From Halioxenophilus sp033283405 (lineage in GTDB: Bacteria > Pseudomonadota > Gammaproteobacteria > Pseudomonadales > Cellvibrionaceae), in contig NZ_JAWMQR010000003.1 in the NCBI RefSeq assembly GCF_033283405.1, positions 558,001 to 622,000 on the forward strand: 64,000 nt of DNA, read 5' to 3'. The position numbers and the translations under genes are program-made. The number at the start of each line of letters is the position of its first letter. Position 1 is the first letter of the stretch. Under the pieces are notes generated by a model, which saw only the letters and a list, made by a program, of their open reading frames with translations, did not search any database and had not been told where the DNA came from. Shown in pieces: positions 1-10,092 of this stretch.

Positions 1-3000
1 CAGCCTCTCTCCCGCCAAAGCTGGTCACTGGTACTGGCTGGGTGATCGTACTCTGGAGTTCGTACCGGAAACCGACTGGCCAGCCGGCACCGAATACGAA
101 GTGGAGTTTGATCCTGCTGTATTTACCCCCGACACCGAGTTAAACGGCGAGCCGGTGCTGGTCAGCACGCCGGAGATGAGCGCAGAATTTATCCAGATGG
201 AGTTCTACCAGGATCCTACCGAAGAGTCGGTGCGACGGGTGGTGGCCACCATCGCCTTCAGCCATCCGGTGGACAAAGCCTCGCTGGAGTCACACCTGAA
301 GATGACTATGCGCCCCAGCGACGAGACCATCGACCGCAAACCCACCACCTACCACTTTACGGTGAGCTACGACGAGCAGAACCGGGAGGCCTATATTCAG
401 TCCGAGCCGGTAACCCTGCCAGAGCAAACCAACTACATGAGCCTGGCTATTGAGCCCGGTGTGCAATCGCTGTTGGGTGGCGCCGGCACACGCCAGATTG
501 AGTTGGAAAAAGTGGTGGTGCCGGATCTCTTCAGTTTTCTCACTGTGAATGCCAGCGCCGACATTGTGCGCAACACCAAGGATGAGCCCGAGCAGATAAT
601 CACCCTGGAATTTACCGATGCCATCACACGCACGGAGCTGCTCAATAAGCTGGCGATTTATCTGTTGCCCAAAGAGCACGAGGATGGCAACCGCGCCTAC
701 TGGCGCAGCCCGCGGGAGGTGACCGACGCAGTGCTTACACGCGGCCAAAAGCTGGAGTTTACCCTGCTCGAAACAGCGCGCGACTCCGCCAAGCAGTACA
801 ACCTAAAAATCGAAGCGCCCGAATATCGCCAGCTCTACCTGAAAATCGACAGCGGCCTGCGCTCGGTTAACAACTTTGTGCACGCCTCGTTTTACGACGA
901 CCTGCTCTCCACCCCCAACTATCCGCAGGAGGTGACCATTGCCGGCGAGGGTTCGGTGCTGAGCAACTCCGGTGAGCACAGCATCAGCCTGATCACCCGG
1001 GGCGTGCCCGCCATCAAATACTCGATTGGCCGCCTGCTGGATGGACAGATCAGCCACCTGGTCAGCCAAACCTACGGTGACATCAACAACCCCGATTTCA
1101 ATAATTGGAATTTTAATCCGGAAAATATCGCCAGCTTCGACACGAAAATTGTGCGGCTGAGCCCCAAGCACCCCAAAGAGGCCAACTACGCCGCGCTTGA
1201 TCTAAGCCCTTACCTGGCCAAAGAGCGCAACCGGTTCGGCCTCTTTTTTGTCACCGCCACCGGTTACAACCAGACCAACGAGCAAGAGATCTACAACGCC
1301 CGCGATCAACGCCTGGTATTGATCACCGACTTAGGATTAATTGTTAAAGATAACGCCGACCAGAGCCACGATATCTATGTACAGTCGATCGCCAGTGGCG
1401 CCCCGGTGGCGGCGGCTAAGGTGCAGCTGTTGGGTAAAAACGGCCTGCCGGTGTTCAGCGCGCAAACCGACAGCAGCGGCCACCTGCATATTCCCGCAAC
1501 CGACGGCCTGCAGGATGAAAAATTCCCCACCGTCTACCTGGTAACCAAAGAGGGCGACACCTCGTTTATTCCCTTCGAGCGCTACACCCGCCAAATAAAT
1601 CTGTCGCGCTTCGATATTGGCGGTGAACACTCCAACGACTATTACGACGACTCGCTCAACGCCTATCTCTTCAGCGACCGCGGCATCTACCGCCCGGGCG
1701 AAGCGGCCAACCTGGGCATCATCGTCAAGCAGGCGAACCTGGCCAATGTGGAGCGAATTCCAGTGGAGTTGGCCATTCGCGGGCCGCGCGGCAACCAGGT
1801 AAAGGTGCACCGCTTCAAACTGCCGGCCAAAGGCTTTGCAGAATTTCAGTTCCCCACCAGCGCCACCACAGAGACCGGAGACTACAGTGCCGCGCTCTAC
1901 CTGGTGCGCGACAACCGCTACCGCGGCCGGCAGCTGGGTTACGTTGATTTCTCTGTGGAGGAGTTCCAACCAGACACACTGAAAATTACCAGCGAACTGC
2001 AAAATGTTGGCGAGCGCGGCTGGTCAACAGCGGCCAAAATCACCGCGCAAACCCAACTGCAGAACCTGTTCGGCAGCCCCGCCCAGGAGCGCACCATGCT
2101 GGCCAACCTCAGTGTACAGCCGTTTAATTTTAAATTTGCCGAATACAGCAGCTACCACTTTACCGATCCCTTTTTCGATAAAGATCGCGAACCGCTCTCG
2201 ATTGATACCGAGTTGCCGGAGCAGAAAACCGATGCCGATGGCCTGGCTCAGTTTGAACTGGATCTCTCCCGTTTCGACCAAGGCACCTACCTGTTGAACT
2301 TTACCGCTGAGGGCTTCGACCAGGATGGTGGCCGCAGTGTCTTTGCCAGCAATCGCGCGCTGGTCTCGCCACTGGCGCAATTGGTTGGCTATCAGGCTGA
2401 TGGCAAGCTCGATTACATCAATGCCGACAGTACCCGTACGGTCAGTTTTATCGCCATCGATAACACACTGGCGCCAATTGATGCCGGTGATTTAACACTC
2501 ACCGTAATTCAACAGGAGCCCATCTCCACCCTGGTACGGCAGCGCAATGGCACCTATGAATACCAAACCGTAGTGCGGAAGAAGGTCATCAACAGCCAAG
2601 CCTTCACCATTGCCAAAGCCGGTACCGAGCTCAAGCTCGACACCCACACACCCGGCGACTATTGGCTCGAGGTAACCGACAGCAAACAACAGCGGCTGGC
2701 ACGTGTGCCCTACAGTGTGGTGGGCTTTGCCAACCTGGCCGGCACTATCGATAAATCTGCCGAGTTACAGCTGAAGCTGAATAAAAGCGACTACAAACCA
2801 GGCGAAACTATTGAGATGAACATCAAAGCTCCCTACGCCGGGGCCGGGTTGATCACACTCGAGAGCGACCACGTCATCAGCCACCAGTGGTTTAAAACAG
2901 CCACCGAAAGCAGCCTGCAGTCCATTAAAATTCCAGAGACACTCGAAGGCAATGCCTACGTCAATGTCGCCTTTGTGCGGGCACCGGATTCCGAGGAGAT

Positions 3001-5365
3001 TTTTACCAGCCCGCTCAGCTACGCGGTGGAGCCCTTCTCCATTGATAAGAGCCGCCGCCGGGTGGAGATCGAATTAACGCACGACAAAATCGTGCGCCCG
3101 GGCAAGCCGATGGCCATTCACTACCAAACCAATCAACCGGCCAGAATCGCCCTGTTTGCAGTGGACGTGGGTATTTTGCAGGTGGCCGGTGTGCACACCC
3201 CAGACCCACTTGGCCACTTTTTGAAAAAACGGGCCCTGGATGTGACGACCCAACAGATTTTGGACTTGATTCTGCCGGAGGTCTCCATTCAGCGCCGGCT
3301 CTCCGCCAGTGGTGGTGACATGATGATGGCCGAGGCGCTCGCCAAAAATCTCAATCCATTTGCCCGCAAAACCGATGCCCCGGCAGTCTATTGGTCGGGC
3401 ATTGTCGATGCCGATAGCGAAGAGCGCAGCGTCAGCTTTACTGTGCCCAACACCTTTGCCGGCCAGCTGAAAGTAATGGCCGTGGCCGTCGCCGATGACG
3501 CGGTCGGTTCCGCCAGCTCCACCGCGCTGGTACGCGGCCCGTTTGTCATTTCACCCAATGTGCTCACCCAGGCCGCACCTGGCGATCAATTTAAAGTGAC
3601 GGTCGGGGTCGCCAATATTATTGAGGGCTCGGGTAAAGATGCCCAAATTGAGGTGGCAGTGAGCAGCTCGGAGCATTTGGCCATTGTTGGCGATAGCCGT
3701 GCGCAACTGACCATTGGTGAGGGCGATGAGGGAAGCTTTAGCTTTATGGTGCGTGCCACCGACAAGCTCGGTGCCGCCACCCTCACCCTGACCGCCCGCC
3801 ACGGCCAGGAGGAGGCCACACGCAGTGTCAGCCTGAGCGTGCGCCCGGCCATCCCCTACTACGCCAGTTTCGACAGCGGCTTCAGCGATAAGCACAAGGT
3901 GGAGCTGCCACTGACACGCCAGCTGCTGCCCGAGCTAGCCGACCAGTCGGTGGCAGCCTCGGCCAGCCCGCTGGTGCTGGTGGATGGTTTAACCCGCTAC
4001 CTGGAACACTACCCCCACGGCTGTACCGAGCAGGTGGTGAGCCAGGTATTCCCGTTAATGGCACTGCTCTCCCACCCGGGCTATCGCGCACAACAGGCCG
4101 AGGTACGTCAGCACTTCGATCAACTGATCACCCGGCTGCGCGAGCGCCAAACCGCCGATGGTGGCTTTGCCCTCTGGCCCGGCCTCACCGAAGCGGCCGA
4201 CTACCCGTCGATCTACGCGCTCCACTTTTTGCTGGATGCCTCGGAACAGGGCTACCCGGTGCCGGCCGATATCCTGAGCCGCGGCCAACGCTATCTCAGC
4301 CGCTTTGCCAGCGAGCCAAGCCATAGCCAACAGCAGGCCCGCAACCGCGCCAACGCCATCTACCTGTTGACGCGTATGGGTGAGGTGACCACCAACTCAC
4401 TGGTCGACCTGGAAGAGACGCTCAAAGATCAGAACCCCAAAGCTTGGCACCAGGATATTACCGCCGTTTACATGGCGGCCACCTACCAGATGCTGCAGAT
4501 GGGCGACGAGGCCGAGCGCCTGGTGAAGGCCTATCGACCCAAAGCGCCCTACCCGGCCACAGACGACTACCACTCGCCGTTGGCAATCGACGCGCAGTAT
4601 GTCTACCTGCTGGCCAAACACTTTGAAAAAGAGGCCGCCGGGCTGGATGGGGAATTTATTGAGCAGCTCACCGGTAAAATCTTTAAAGGTGACTACAACA
4701 CCATCTCCTCGGCCTATGCCATATTGGCGTTGAGTGCCTATGGCAAAATCAGCGGCGCCGAAGCCACCGATGCGGCCATTCGCTTTTTGGCCACCAACGC
4801 CGCCGGCGAGCAACAGTCGCTCACCACCCTGCCCACCCCCTTCAGCCATGCGCTGCTTGGCAATGGCCTAAAATCGGTGGCGGTCGATGGCGACAGCTCG
4901 CTCTTCTACCTGGTCAATCAACACGGTTTTGATCAACAACTGCCCACCAGCGACCTGCGCCAGGGATTGGAGATCAGCCGCCAATATTTTGATGACGCCG
5001 GCAATGAAGTGCATGAGTTCAAGCAGGGCCGCGAGCTCAACGTTAAGGTGAAAATTCGAGCCTTAACCGAGCAGCCGTTAAGCAATGTGGCGGTGATTGA
5101 TCTGCTGCCGGGCGGCTTTGAAATTATCCGCAGCTCCGTGCCCCGCAAAACCATGGGCTGGCGCGCCGACTATGTCGACGTGCGAGAAGACCGGGTGGTG
5201 TTTTACGGCAGCTTTGATCGCACCGTACGGGAGCTGACCTACCGGGTGAAACTGACCGCCGCCGGGCAGTTTGTGGTGCCACCGGCCTACGCCGAAGCCA
5301 TGTACGACCGCAGCGTGCGCGCCTACACCGCCGCCGGGCAATTTACGGTAACGGCCTCACAATGA
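1..5365 (+). CDS. yfhM: Bacterial alpha-2-macroglobulin (5' partial)
   Basis: The frame is open from base 2, so the start codon and signal peptide lie outside the window; 1787 residues are visible. The first residues (SP..AGHWYWLGD near the edge) already match an early macroglobulin domain, so the GTG at 101 is internal. The protein has the long chain of MG domains of the family and the intact thioester motif GCTEQ at 4019-4033 (Cys codon 4022), followed by the alpha-helical thioester domain and a C-terminal MG10-like domain. Known for the family: periplasmic, lipid-anchored protease trap that covalently binds attacking proteases. It overlaps pbpC by 4 bp (ATGA), the same pairing as in E. coli, which points to a joint role in guarding and repairing the cell wall. 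The rest of the gene upstream cannot be judged. Confidence 0.95.
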   Translation, partial: SLSPAKAGHWYWLGDRTLEFVPETDWPAGTEYEVEFDPAVFTPDTELNGEPVLVSTPEMSAEFIQMEFYQDPTEESVRRVVATIAFSHPVDKASLESHLKMTMRPSDETIDRKPTTYHFTVSYDEQNREAYIQSEPVTLPEQTNYMSLAIEPGVQSLLGGAGTRQIELEKVVVPDLFSFLTVNASADIVRNTKDEPEQIITLEFTDAITRTELLNKLAIYLLPKEHEDGNRAYWRSPREVTDAVLTRGQKLEFTLLETARDSAKQYNLKIEAPEYRQLYLKIDSGLRSVNNFVHASFYDDLLSTPNYPQEVTIAGEGSVLSNSGEHSISLITRGVPAIKYSIGRLLDGQISHLVSQTYGDINNPDFNNWNFNPENIASFDTKIVRLSPKHPKEANYAALDLSPYLAKERNRFGLFFVTATGYNQTNEQEIYNARDQRLVLITDLGLIVKDNADQSHDIYVQSIASGAPVAAAKVQLLGKNGLPVFSAQTDSSGHLHIPATDGLQDEKFPTVYLVTKEGDTSFIPFERYTRQINLSRFDIGGEHSNDYYDDSLNAYLFSDRGIYRPGEAANLGIIVKQANLANVERIPVELAIRGPRGNQVKVHRFKLPAKGFAEFQFPTSATTETGDYSAALYLVRDNRYRGRQLGYVDFSVEEFQPDTLKITSELQNVGERGWSTAAKITAQTQLQNLFGSPAQERTMLANLSVQPFNFKFAEYSSYHFTDPFFDKDREPLSIDTELPEQKTDADGLAQFELDLSRFDQGTYLLNFTAEGFDQDGGRSVFASNRALVSPLAQLVGYQADGKLDYINADSTRTVSFIAIDNTLAPIDAGDLTLTVIQQEPISTLVRQRNGTYEYQTVVRKKVINSQAFTIAKAGTELKLDTHTPGDYWLEVTDSKQQRLARVPYSVVGFANLAGTIDKSAELQLKLNKSDYKPGETIEMNIKAPYAGAGLITLESDHVISHQWFKTATESSLQSIKIPETLEGNAYVNVAFVRAPDSEEIFTSPLSYAVEPFSIDKSRRRVEIELTHDKIVRPGKPMAIHYQTNQPARIALFAVDVGILQVAGVHTPDPLGHFLKKRALDVTTQQILDLILPEVSIQRRLSASGGDMMMAEALAKNLNPFARKTDAPAVYWSGIVDADSEERSVSFTVPNTFAGQLKVMAVAVADDAVGSASSTALVRGPFVISPNVLTQAAPGDQFKVTVGVANIIEGSGKDAQIEVAVSSSEHLAIVGDSRAQLTIGEGDEGSFSFMVRATDKLGAATLTLTARHGQEEATRSVSLSVRPAIPYYASFDSGFSDKHKVELPLTRQLLPELADQSVAASASPLVLVDGLTRYLEHYPHGCTEQVVSQVFPLMALLSHPGYRAQQAEVRQHFDQLITRLRERQTADGGFALWPGLTEAADYPSIYALHFLLDASEQGYPVPADILSRGQRYLSRFASEPSHSQQQARNRANAIYLLTRMGEVTTNSLVDLEETLKDQNPKAWHQDITAVYMAATYQMLQMGDEAERLVKAYRPKAPYPATDDYHSPLAIDAQYVYLLAKHFEKEAAGLDGEFIEQLTGKIFKGDYNTISSAYAILALSAYGKISGAEATDAAIRFLATNAAGEQQSLTTLPTPFSHALLGNGLKSVAVDGDSSLFYLVNQHGFDQQLPTSDLRQGLEISRQYFDDAGNEVHEFKQGRELNVKVKIRALTEQPLSNVAVIDLLPGGFEIIRSSVPRKTMGWRADYVDVREDRVVFYGSFDRTVRELTYRVKLTAAGQFVVPPAYAEAMYDRSVRAYTAAGQFTVTASQ

Positions 5366-7695
5366 GGCGCACACTGACAATCACCGCGCGGGTTACGGCG
5401 GTGATTGCCGTACTGCTTTTCCTCAGCTGGCTGTTCTGCCCAACTCCGGAGTTAAAGCACTATGTGCCCTACTCCAAAGCCTACCTGGATAGCTCCGGCC
5501 AGCTGCTGCAACTCACCCTGGCCCAGGATGAGCGCTATCGCATCTACACGCCCCTGGCGAAGATCAGCCCTGAGTTTGTTGAAGCCACCCTGCTCTACGA
5601 GGATCAGCACTTCTACCAACACCCCGGAGTCGATTTTCCAGCCCTGGCCCGGGCCTTTTATGCCACCTATATCGATCGCCATCGCCGGGTGGGCGCCTCC
5701 ACCATCACCATGCAGGTGGCGCGCCTGCGCTGGGGCATCGCCTCCAATACCGGCCTGGGCAAGGTAGAACAGATAGTGCGGGCACTGCAGCTCTCCCGCC
5801 ACTACTCCAAGCAGGAGATTCTGGAAGCCTACCTGAACCTCGCGCCCTACGGCGGCAACATCGAAGGCATAGGCGCCGCCAGCCTGATCTACTTTGGCAA
5901 ACCCGCCGCCCAGCTCAATTTGGTGGAAGCGCTAACCCTGGCAGTGGTGCCGCAAAACCCCAATCAGCGCGCCCCCACTAAAAAGAACCAGCAGCCGCTG
6001 TTGGCCGCCCGCGAGCGCCTCTGGCAGCGCTGGCAGGAGCAGCACCCGGAGTCGGTGGCCCGCGCCAAATATTTTCAGCTGCCTCTGGCCGTAACCGGCC
6101 CCCAGGCGCTGCCCTTCAAAGCGCCCCATTTCATCAACTACCTGCAGTCGCAACTGCCCTATTGGGATAGCGGCCTGATCACCACCACCCTCAACCTGGG
6201 CCAGCAACAGAAGCTTGGCCAGGTGCTGGCCGACTACGTGGTCGCCAAAGGCAACAGCGGTATCCACAACGCCAGCGCCCTATTAATCAATTACCAGACC
6301 ATGGCGATTGAGGCGATGGTGGGCTCCGCCGACTTCTTTAACAACGCCATCCAGGGGCAGGTGAACGGCACCACCGCCAAGCGCTCACCCGGCTCGGCGC
6401 TGAAACCCTTCGTCTACGCTCTGGCCATGGACGAGGGGCTGATCCACCCGGAGAGCCTGCTGAAAGATGCCCCCAGGCAGTACGGTGGCTTCACCCCGGA
6501 GAATTACGACAAGCAGTTCCTGGGCCCCATCAGTGCCCGGCGGGCGCTGATTGAGAGCCGCAACGTGCCGGCGGTAACGCTGCAGGCCGAACTGCAAAAC
6601 CGCAGCTTTTATCAACTATTGCACGACGCCGGCGTAGAGGGCCTGCAACCGGCCGAGCACTACGGCCTGGCCCTGGCCCTCGGCGGCGGTGAGGTGACTG
6701 CGCTGGAGCTGGCCGGGCTCTACGCCATGCTTGCCAATGGCGGGGACTACAGCCAACCCCGGCTGTTGGCCAACGCAGAGCGCGCGCCAGCGCGGCGGCT
6801 GCTCAGCCGGGAGGCGAGTTACCTGACCCTCGATATTTTGAAAGACAACCCCGCCCCCGGCAGTTTGGCGATCGACAGTGAGCGGGCGCACAACCAGGTA
6901 GCCTGGAAAACCGGCACCTCCTGGGCCTTTCGCGATGCCTGGGCGGTGGGAGTCTCAGGCCCCTATGTATTGGCCGTGTGGGTGGGTAATTTTGACGGCA
7001 GTGGCAACCAATCCTTTATTGGCCGCACCGCCGCCGGGCCGCTGCTCTTTAAATTGTTCAATGCCCTGCAACCCGGGCCCGGCTGGCAGGTGAGCGATGC
7101 CTTCAATATGAGCGGCCTCAACATCAAGCAACTGCAGGTCTGCGCCGACACCGGCGATCTCTACCAGAAGTACTGCCCACAGGCGAAATCGGCCTGGTTT
7201 ATTCCCGGCGTCTCGCCCATCAAGCTCTCCAATATCTACCGGCCGGTGGCCATCAACCCCAAAACCGGCAAGCGCGCCTGTTGGCAGAGCAGCGAGGCGA
7301 GTGAGCTCAAGGTTTATGCCTTCTGGCCCTCGGACCTGGTGGCCATCTTTAATCAGGCCGGCATCTCCTTTCAGGCACCGCCACCGTTCGACAGCGACTG
7401 CCAACTGGACCAGACCAGCGCCGGTGGCCAAGCGCCCATTATCGTTTCGCCGCGCCCATCCCTGGACTACATCGTGCGCCTGTCGGACGAGCAGCCAACC
7501 GCCATTCCGCTAACCGCCACCGTCGATGGCGATGTCGAGCAGGTGCACTGGTTTATTGACGATGCCTACTTTGGTTCGGGCAAAAAAAATGAGACGCTGT
7601 TTTGGCAGGGGCAACCGGGCAGTTATCAGATTACCGTGGTCGATGACCTGGGCCGCAGCGCCAGCCACAAGGTACAGCTGAAGGCCGACCGCTAG
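5362..7695 (+). CDS. pbpC: Penicillin-binding protein 1C
   Basis: A 777-residue bifunctional peptidoglycan synthase. In order: a single N-terminal membrane anchor (about residues 8-25), a GT51 transglycosylase domain with the catalytic Glu in LLYEDQHF (E80) and the GASTITMQ motif (111-118), a transpeptidase domain with SxxK (S345-K348), SRN (399-401) and KTGT (516-519), and a C-terminal BiPBP_C-type domain from about residue 690. All catalytic motifs are present and the length is normal for PbpC. It is an inner-membrane protein with its active domains in the periplasm. The start ATG overlaps the stop of the macroglobulin gene, implying translational coupling. Confidence 0.95.
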   Translation: MRRTLTITARVTAVIAVLLFLSWLFCPTPELKHYVPYSKAYLDSSGQLLQLTLAQDERYRIYTPLAKISPEFVEATLLYEDQHFYQHPGVDFPALARAFYATYIDRHRRVGASTITMQVARLRWGIASNTGLGKVEQIVRALQLSRHYSKQEILEAYLNLAPYGGNIEGIGAASLIYFGKPAAQLNLVEALTLAVVPQNPNQRAPTKKNQQPLLAARERLWQRWQEQHPESVARAKYFQLPLAVTGPQALPFKAPHFINYLQSQLPYWDSGLITTTLNLGQQQKLGQVLADYVVAKGNSGIHNASALLINYQTMAIEAMVGSADFFNNAIQGQVNGTTAKRSPGSALKPFVYALAMDEGLIHPESLLKDAPRQYGGFTPENYDKQFLGPISARRALIESRNVPAVTLQAELQNRSFYQLLHDAGVEGLQPAEHYGLALALGGGEVTALELAGLYAMLANGGDYSQPRLLANAERAPARRLLSREASYLTLDILKDNPAPGSLAIDSERAHNQVAWKTGTSWAFRDAWAVGVSGPYVLAVWVGNFDGSGNQSFIGRTAAGPLLFKLFNALQPGPGWQVSDAFNMSGLNIKQLQVCADTGDLYQKYCPQAKSAWFIPGVSPIKLSNIYRPVAINPKTGKRACWQSSEASELKVYAFWPSDLVAIFNQAGISFQAPPPFDSDCQLDQTSAGGQAPIIVSPRPSLDYIVRLSDEQPTAIPLTATVDGDVEQVHWFIDDAYFGSGKKNETLFWQGQPGSYQITVVDDLGRSASHKVQLKADR

Positions 7696-7813
7696 CCATT
7701 GCTCAAATGCCAGCCTGCTAACGCGGCTGGAGAGCCGGCCCGCTTTGTATTATTCTCTGCGGCCGGATAACCCATCGAATCGGGTTCATTAAACACGAGC
7801 ATTGGAAACAGGT

Positions 7814-7993
7814 ATGAAACAGATCGCCGCTTTAACCCTCCTCACCCTCACCGCACTGCTTGCCGCTTGCCAACCCGAAGTCGGCAGCGACGCCTGGTGC
7901 AAGAAAATGGCCGACAAGCCCTCCGGCGACTGGACAGCCAATGAAGCGGCGGATTACACCAAGTACTGTATTTTTAAAGCCAGCAAAGACTAA
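7814..7993 (+). CDS. Small DUF3012 lipoprotein
   Basis: A 59-residue protein beginning MKQIAAL, with a hydrophobic signal sequence and a lipobox-like LLAAC near residue 19, so a lipid-anchored mature peptide of about 40 residues is expected. The body (PEVGSDAWC, then GDWTANEAADYTKYCIF) matches from memory the DUF3012 family of tiny gammaproteobacterial lipoproteins, which has no known function. Two further Cys residues in the mature part could form a disulfide. The ATG at 7814 is preferred to an in-frame TTG at 7802 because it starts exactly at the signal peptide. It stands alone between pbpC and ybaK. Confidence 0.8.
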   Translation: MKQIAALTLLTLTALLAACQPEVGSDAWCKKMADKPSGDWTANEAADYTKYCIFKASKD

Positions 7994-8027
7994 TTTGACC
8001 CTAGCCCGCTGTTGAGCAATTAAACCC

Positions 8028-8495
8028 ATGACCCCGGCTATCAACCTCGCCAAAAAATTCAATATTGCCTATCAGGTGCACGAATACGTACACGATGCCA
8101 ATGCCGAATCGTACGGTGAGGAGGCGGCGCAAAAGCTCGGGCTGGACAAAGCCCGGGTTTTTAAAACCCTGGTGGTGGCCAATGACAACAAGCAGCTGGC
8201 CGTGGCGGTGGTACCCGTGGCCGGGCAGTTGGACCTGAAAAAAATGGCCAAGGCCCTGGGCTGCAAAAAAGTGGCCATGGCCGATAAAAAACTGGTGGAG
8301 AAGAGCAGCGGTTACGTGCTTGGCGGCGTCAGCCCACTGGGCCAGAAAAAATTGCTGCCCACCGTGCTCGACAGCAGCGCTAACGACTTCCCCACCATCT
8401 ACGTCAGTGCCGGCCGGCGCGGGCTGGAGATTGAACTCGCGGCCAACGACCTGCTGACGCTTACCCGCGGAAGCCTGGGCGAGATCGGCCGTTAA
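8028..8495 (+). CDS. ybaK: Cys-tRNA(Pro) deacylase YbaK/EbsC
   Basis: A 155-residue protein of the YbaK/ProX editing family. Known role: hydrolysis of Cys-tRNA(Pro) formed by mischarging by prolyl-tRNA synthetase; cytoplasmic. Visible signs are the usual length, the catalytic-Lys segment RVFKTLVV (K46), and the GYVLGGVSPLGQKK segment, which is the typical GGxSPxG motif. It begins 34 bp after the lipoprotein stop on the same strand and may be co-transcribed with it. The Shine-Dalgarno signal is weak. Confidence 0.92.
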   Translation: MTPAINLAKKFNIAYQVHEYVHDANAESYGEEAAQKLGLDKARVFKTLVVANDNKQLAVAVVPVAGQLDLKKMAKALGCKKVAMADKKLVEKSSGYVLGGVSPLGQKKLLPTVLDSSANDFPTIYVSAGRRGLEIELAANDLLTLTRGSLGEIGR

Positions 8496-8765
8496 CAGCT
8501 CCCTGCGCAACGCCACCACCCCTCTTTAGCCGTTCGGGAAATAACACGAACTCCGCTAATAGCATTACTCCGTTTGGCTTTCGCATTATTCCGGTTACAG
8601 CCCCAACCTGAGCAATGGCGTCACACAAAATTAATTACAACTGCTCCGCCATTAACAGGAAGTGGTACTCTCTTCGCCATCTGTGCACAGTGCTACTAAC
8701 CGTTATTCAATAATAAATCCGTGCCCCGGTGGCAGCCGAACGCAATCAAGGCGGAGGAGAAGAGC

Positions 8766-9755
8766 ATGCTCAAGATCGCAACCTTTAATGTGGAAAATCT
8801 GGACGATAAACCCGACGGCAAAAACCCCATTCTGGCTGAGCGGGCTCCGGTGCTGCGGCGTAATTTGCTGCGCCTTGATGCCGACATTCTCTGCCTGCAG
8901 GAGGTGCACGCCCAAGAGCTGCCCGAGCACACCTCCAGCAACCCCAAGCGCAACTTTGCCGCCTTGGACGAGGTGCTCAGCGGTACCCGCTACCAAAATT
9001 ATTTAAAGGCGCACACGGTCACCAGCAGTAACACCCCCTACGATGTGCGCAACCTGCTGGTGTTGGTGAACCCGCTGTTTGGCCTCGATTTTAATCAGTA
9101 CCGCAATTCGGTGATCGATACCCTGCAGTACCGAAAGGTGACCGCCCAACCCGGCGAAGATGACGCCAAAGAGGTGACCTGGGAACGCCCCATTCTGCAT
9201 GCCCAGGTGACGGTGCCAGACTTGGGGCTGGTACATATTCTTAATCTGCATCTGAAATCCCGCCTGGCCTCCAACATCCCCGGCCAAAAACTGGGCTTCC
9301 ATTGGCGAAGCGCCGCCGGCTGGGCCGAAGGTTACTTCCTCTCCTCCATCAAACGGGTGGGCCAGGCGCTGGAAGCCCGCATTCTGCTGGACCAGCTCTT
9401 CACGCAGGACCCGAATGCCAAAATTATTGTCTGTGGGGATTTTAATTCCGAGCCCGGCGAGGTGCCGGTGGAGGCTATTTGTGGCCGGGTGGAGAACACC
9501 GACAATCCGGATTTGCGTCATACGGTGCTGGTGCCCTGCAGCCTCGGCATTGCCGAGTCAATCCGCTACTCGCACCTGCACCAGGGCCGGGGTAATTTGC
9601 TGGACCATATGCTGATCTCCCAGGCGCTGCTGCCCTATTTTCACAGCGCCCACATTCACAACGAAAATCTGCACGATGAGAGCCTGCCGTTTGCCTCCGA
9701 CCGAAAATACCCGGAGTCCGACCATGCGCCTTTTTTAGCGGAATTTAATGTCTAG
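8766..9755 (+). CDS. Endonuclease/exonuclease/phosphatase family protein
   Basis: A 329-residue single-domain protein of the DNase I-like EEP fold. Motifs in order: an ATFNVENL strand with the metal-proximal Asn and an LCLQEVH segment carrying the metal-binding Glu, LNLHLKSR, CGDFNSEPGE (Asp/Asn pair), and the C-terminal SDHAPFLAEF with the catalytic Asp-His. No signal peptide is seen, so it is probably cytoplasmic. Substrate unknown: members act on DNA, inositol phosphates or sphingolipids. The ATG at 8766 is chosen because a strong GGAGGAG lies just upstream (about 8754-8760); a longer frame from 8721 would absorb that ribosome binding site. Confidence 0.85.
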   Translation: MLKIATFNVENLDDKPDGKNPILAERAPVLRRNLLRLDADILCLQEVHAQELPEHTSSNPKRNFAALDEVLSGTRYQNYLKAHTVTSSNTPYDVRNLLVLVNPLFGLDFNQYRNSVIDTLQYRKVTAQPGEDDAKEVTWERPILHAQVTVPDLGLVHILNLHLKSRLASNIPGQKLGFHWRSAAGWAEGYFLSSIKRVGQALEARILLDQLFTQDPNAKIIVCGDFNSEPGEVPVEAICGRVENTDNPDLRHTVLVPCSLGIAESIRYSHLHQGRGNLLDHMLISQALLPYFHSAHIHNENLHDESLPFASDRKYPESDHAPFLAEFNV

Positions 9756-9771
9756 CGGATTCCGGTCGCCA

Positions 9772-9820
9772 TTAACTAGGGATATGCCGCATCAGCAAAC
9801 CGTAGTTGAGCGCCTCATTA
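9772..9820 (-). pseudogene. Second, diverged copy of the trhP 3' end
   Basis: Read on the minus strand this segment encodes NEALNYGLLMRHIPS followed by a stop. The intact trhP ends in DDALNYGLLMRHLPNQL. The best aligned part, 9785-9820 against 11500-11535, is identical at 30 of 36 bases by eye, and most differences are at third codon positions, so this is real coding homology and not chance. Nothing upstream of it (9821-9954) resembles trhP. It marks the far boundary of the island carrying the Rhs tip and immunity gene. Confidence 0.7.
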
Positions 9821-9998
9821 ATTTCTTTTAAGCGTTTATCTTTTTCATTGATTACGCATATTAAGGAATTGTTTGAGCGCAAATAGATTCCGCAGTAGAG
9901 TGGCATGGCAGCCTCCAATGAGTTGTTTTGGTCGACGATCATTGTACGTCTCACTCACAGAAAGGCACGTGACTGGGGTGAGGTCGCCTTATGTTTAT

Positions 9999-10035
9999 CA
10001 GGCCTTACATTCACATATGTCAAATGTAAGGCCTG
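9999..10035. repeat. Perfect 13-bp inverted repeat
   Basis: CAGGCCTTACATT (9999-10011) is answered by AATGTAAGGCCTG (10023-10035) around an 11-base loop that itself contains ACATATGT. It lies 58 bp downstream of the immunity gene on the minus strand. No clear T-run follows on either strand, so it is not a convincing intrinsic terminator; it may be a repeat-element end or a 3' stabilising hairpin. Confidence 0.6.
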
Positions 10036-10092
10036 CCCCCAAAGACATGTCCTATTTTGATTCCCCATAGACTTGCTTGCATTCTTTGTAAC

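Larger units (their letters stand above)
9756..10092. other. Intergenic stretch at left edge of the foreign island
   Basis: No gene is supported here. It contains a diverged remnant of the trhP 3' end (9772-9820) and a perfect 13-bp inverted repeat (9999-10035). The 60-residue minus-strand frame 9772-9954 is recognisable only in its last 14 codons, so I do not call it as a gene. Confidence 0.6.

Noticed and set aside
7710..7730. CCAGCC/GGCTGG hairpin after pbpC as a terminator
   Set aside because: The 6-bp stem has no T-run after it.
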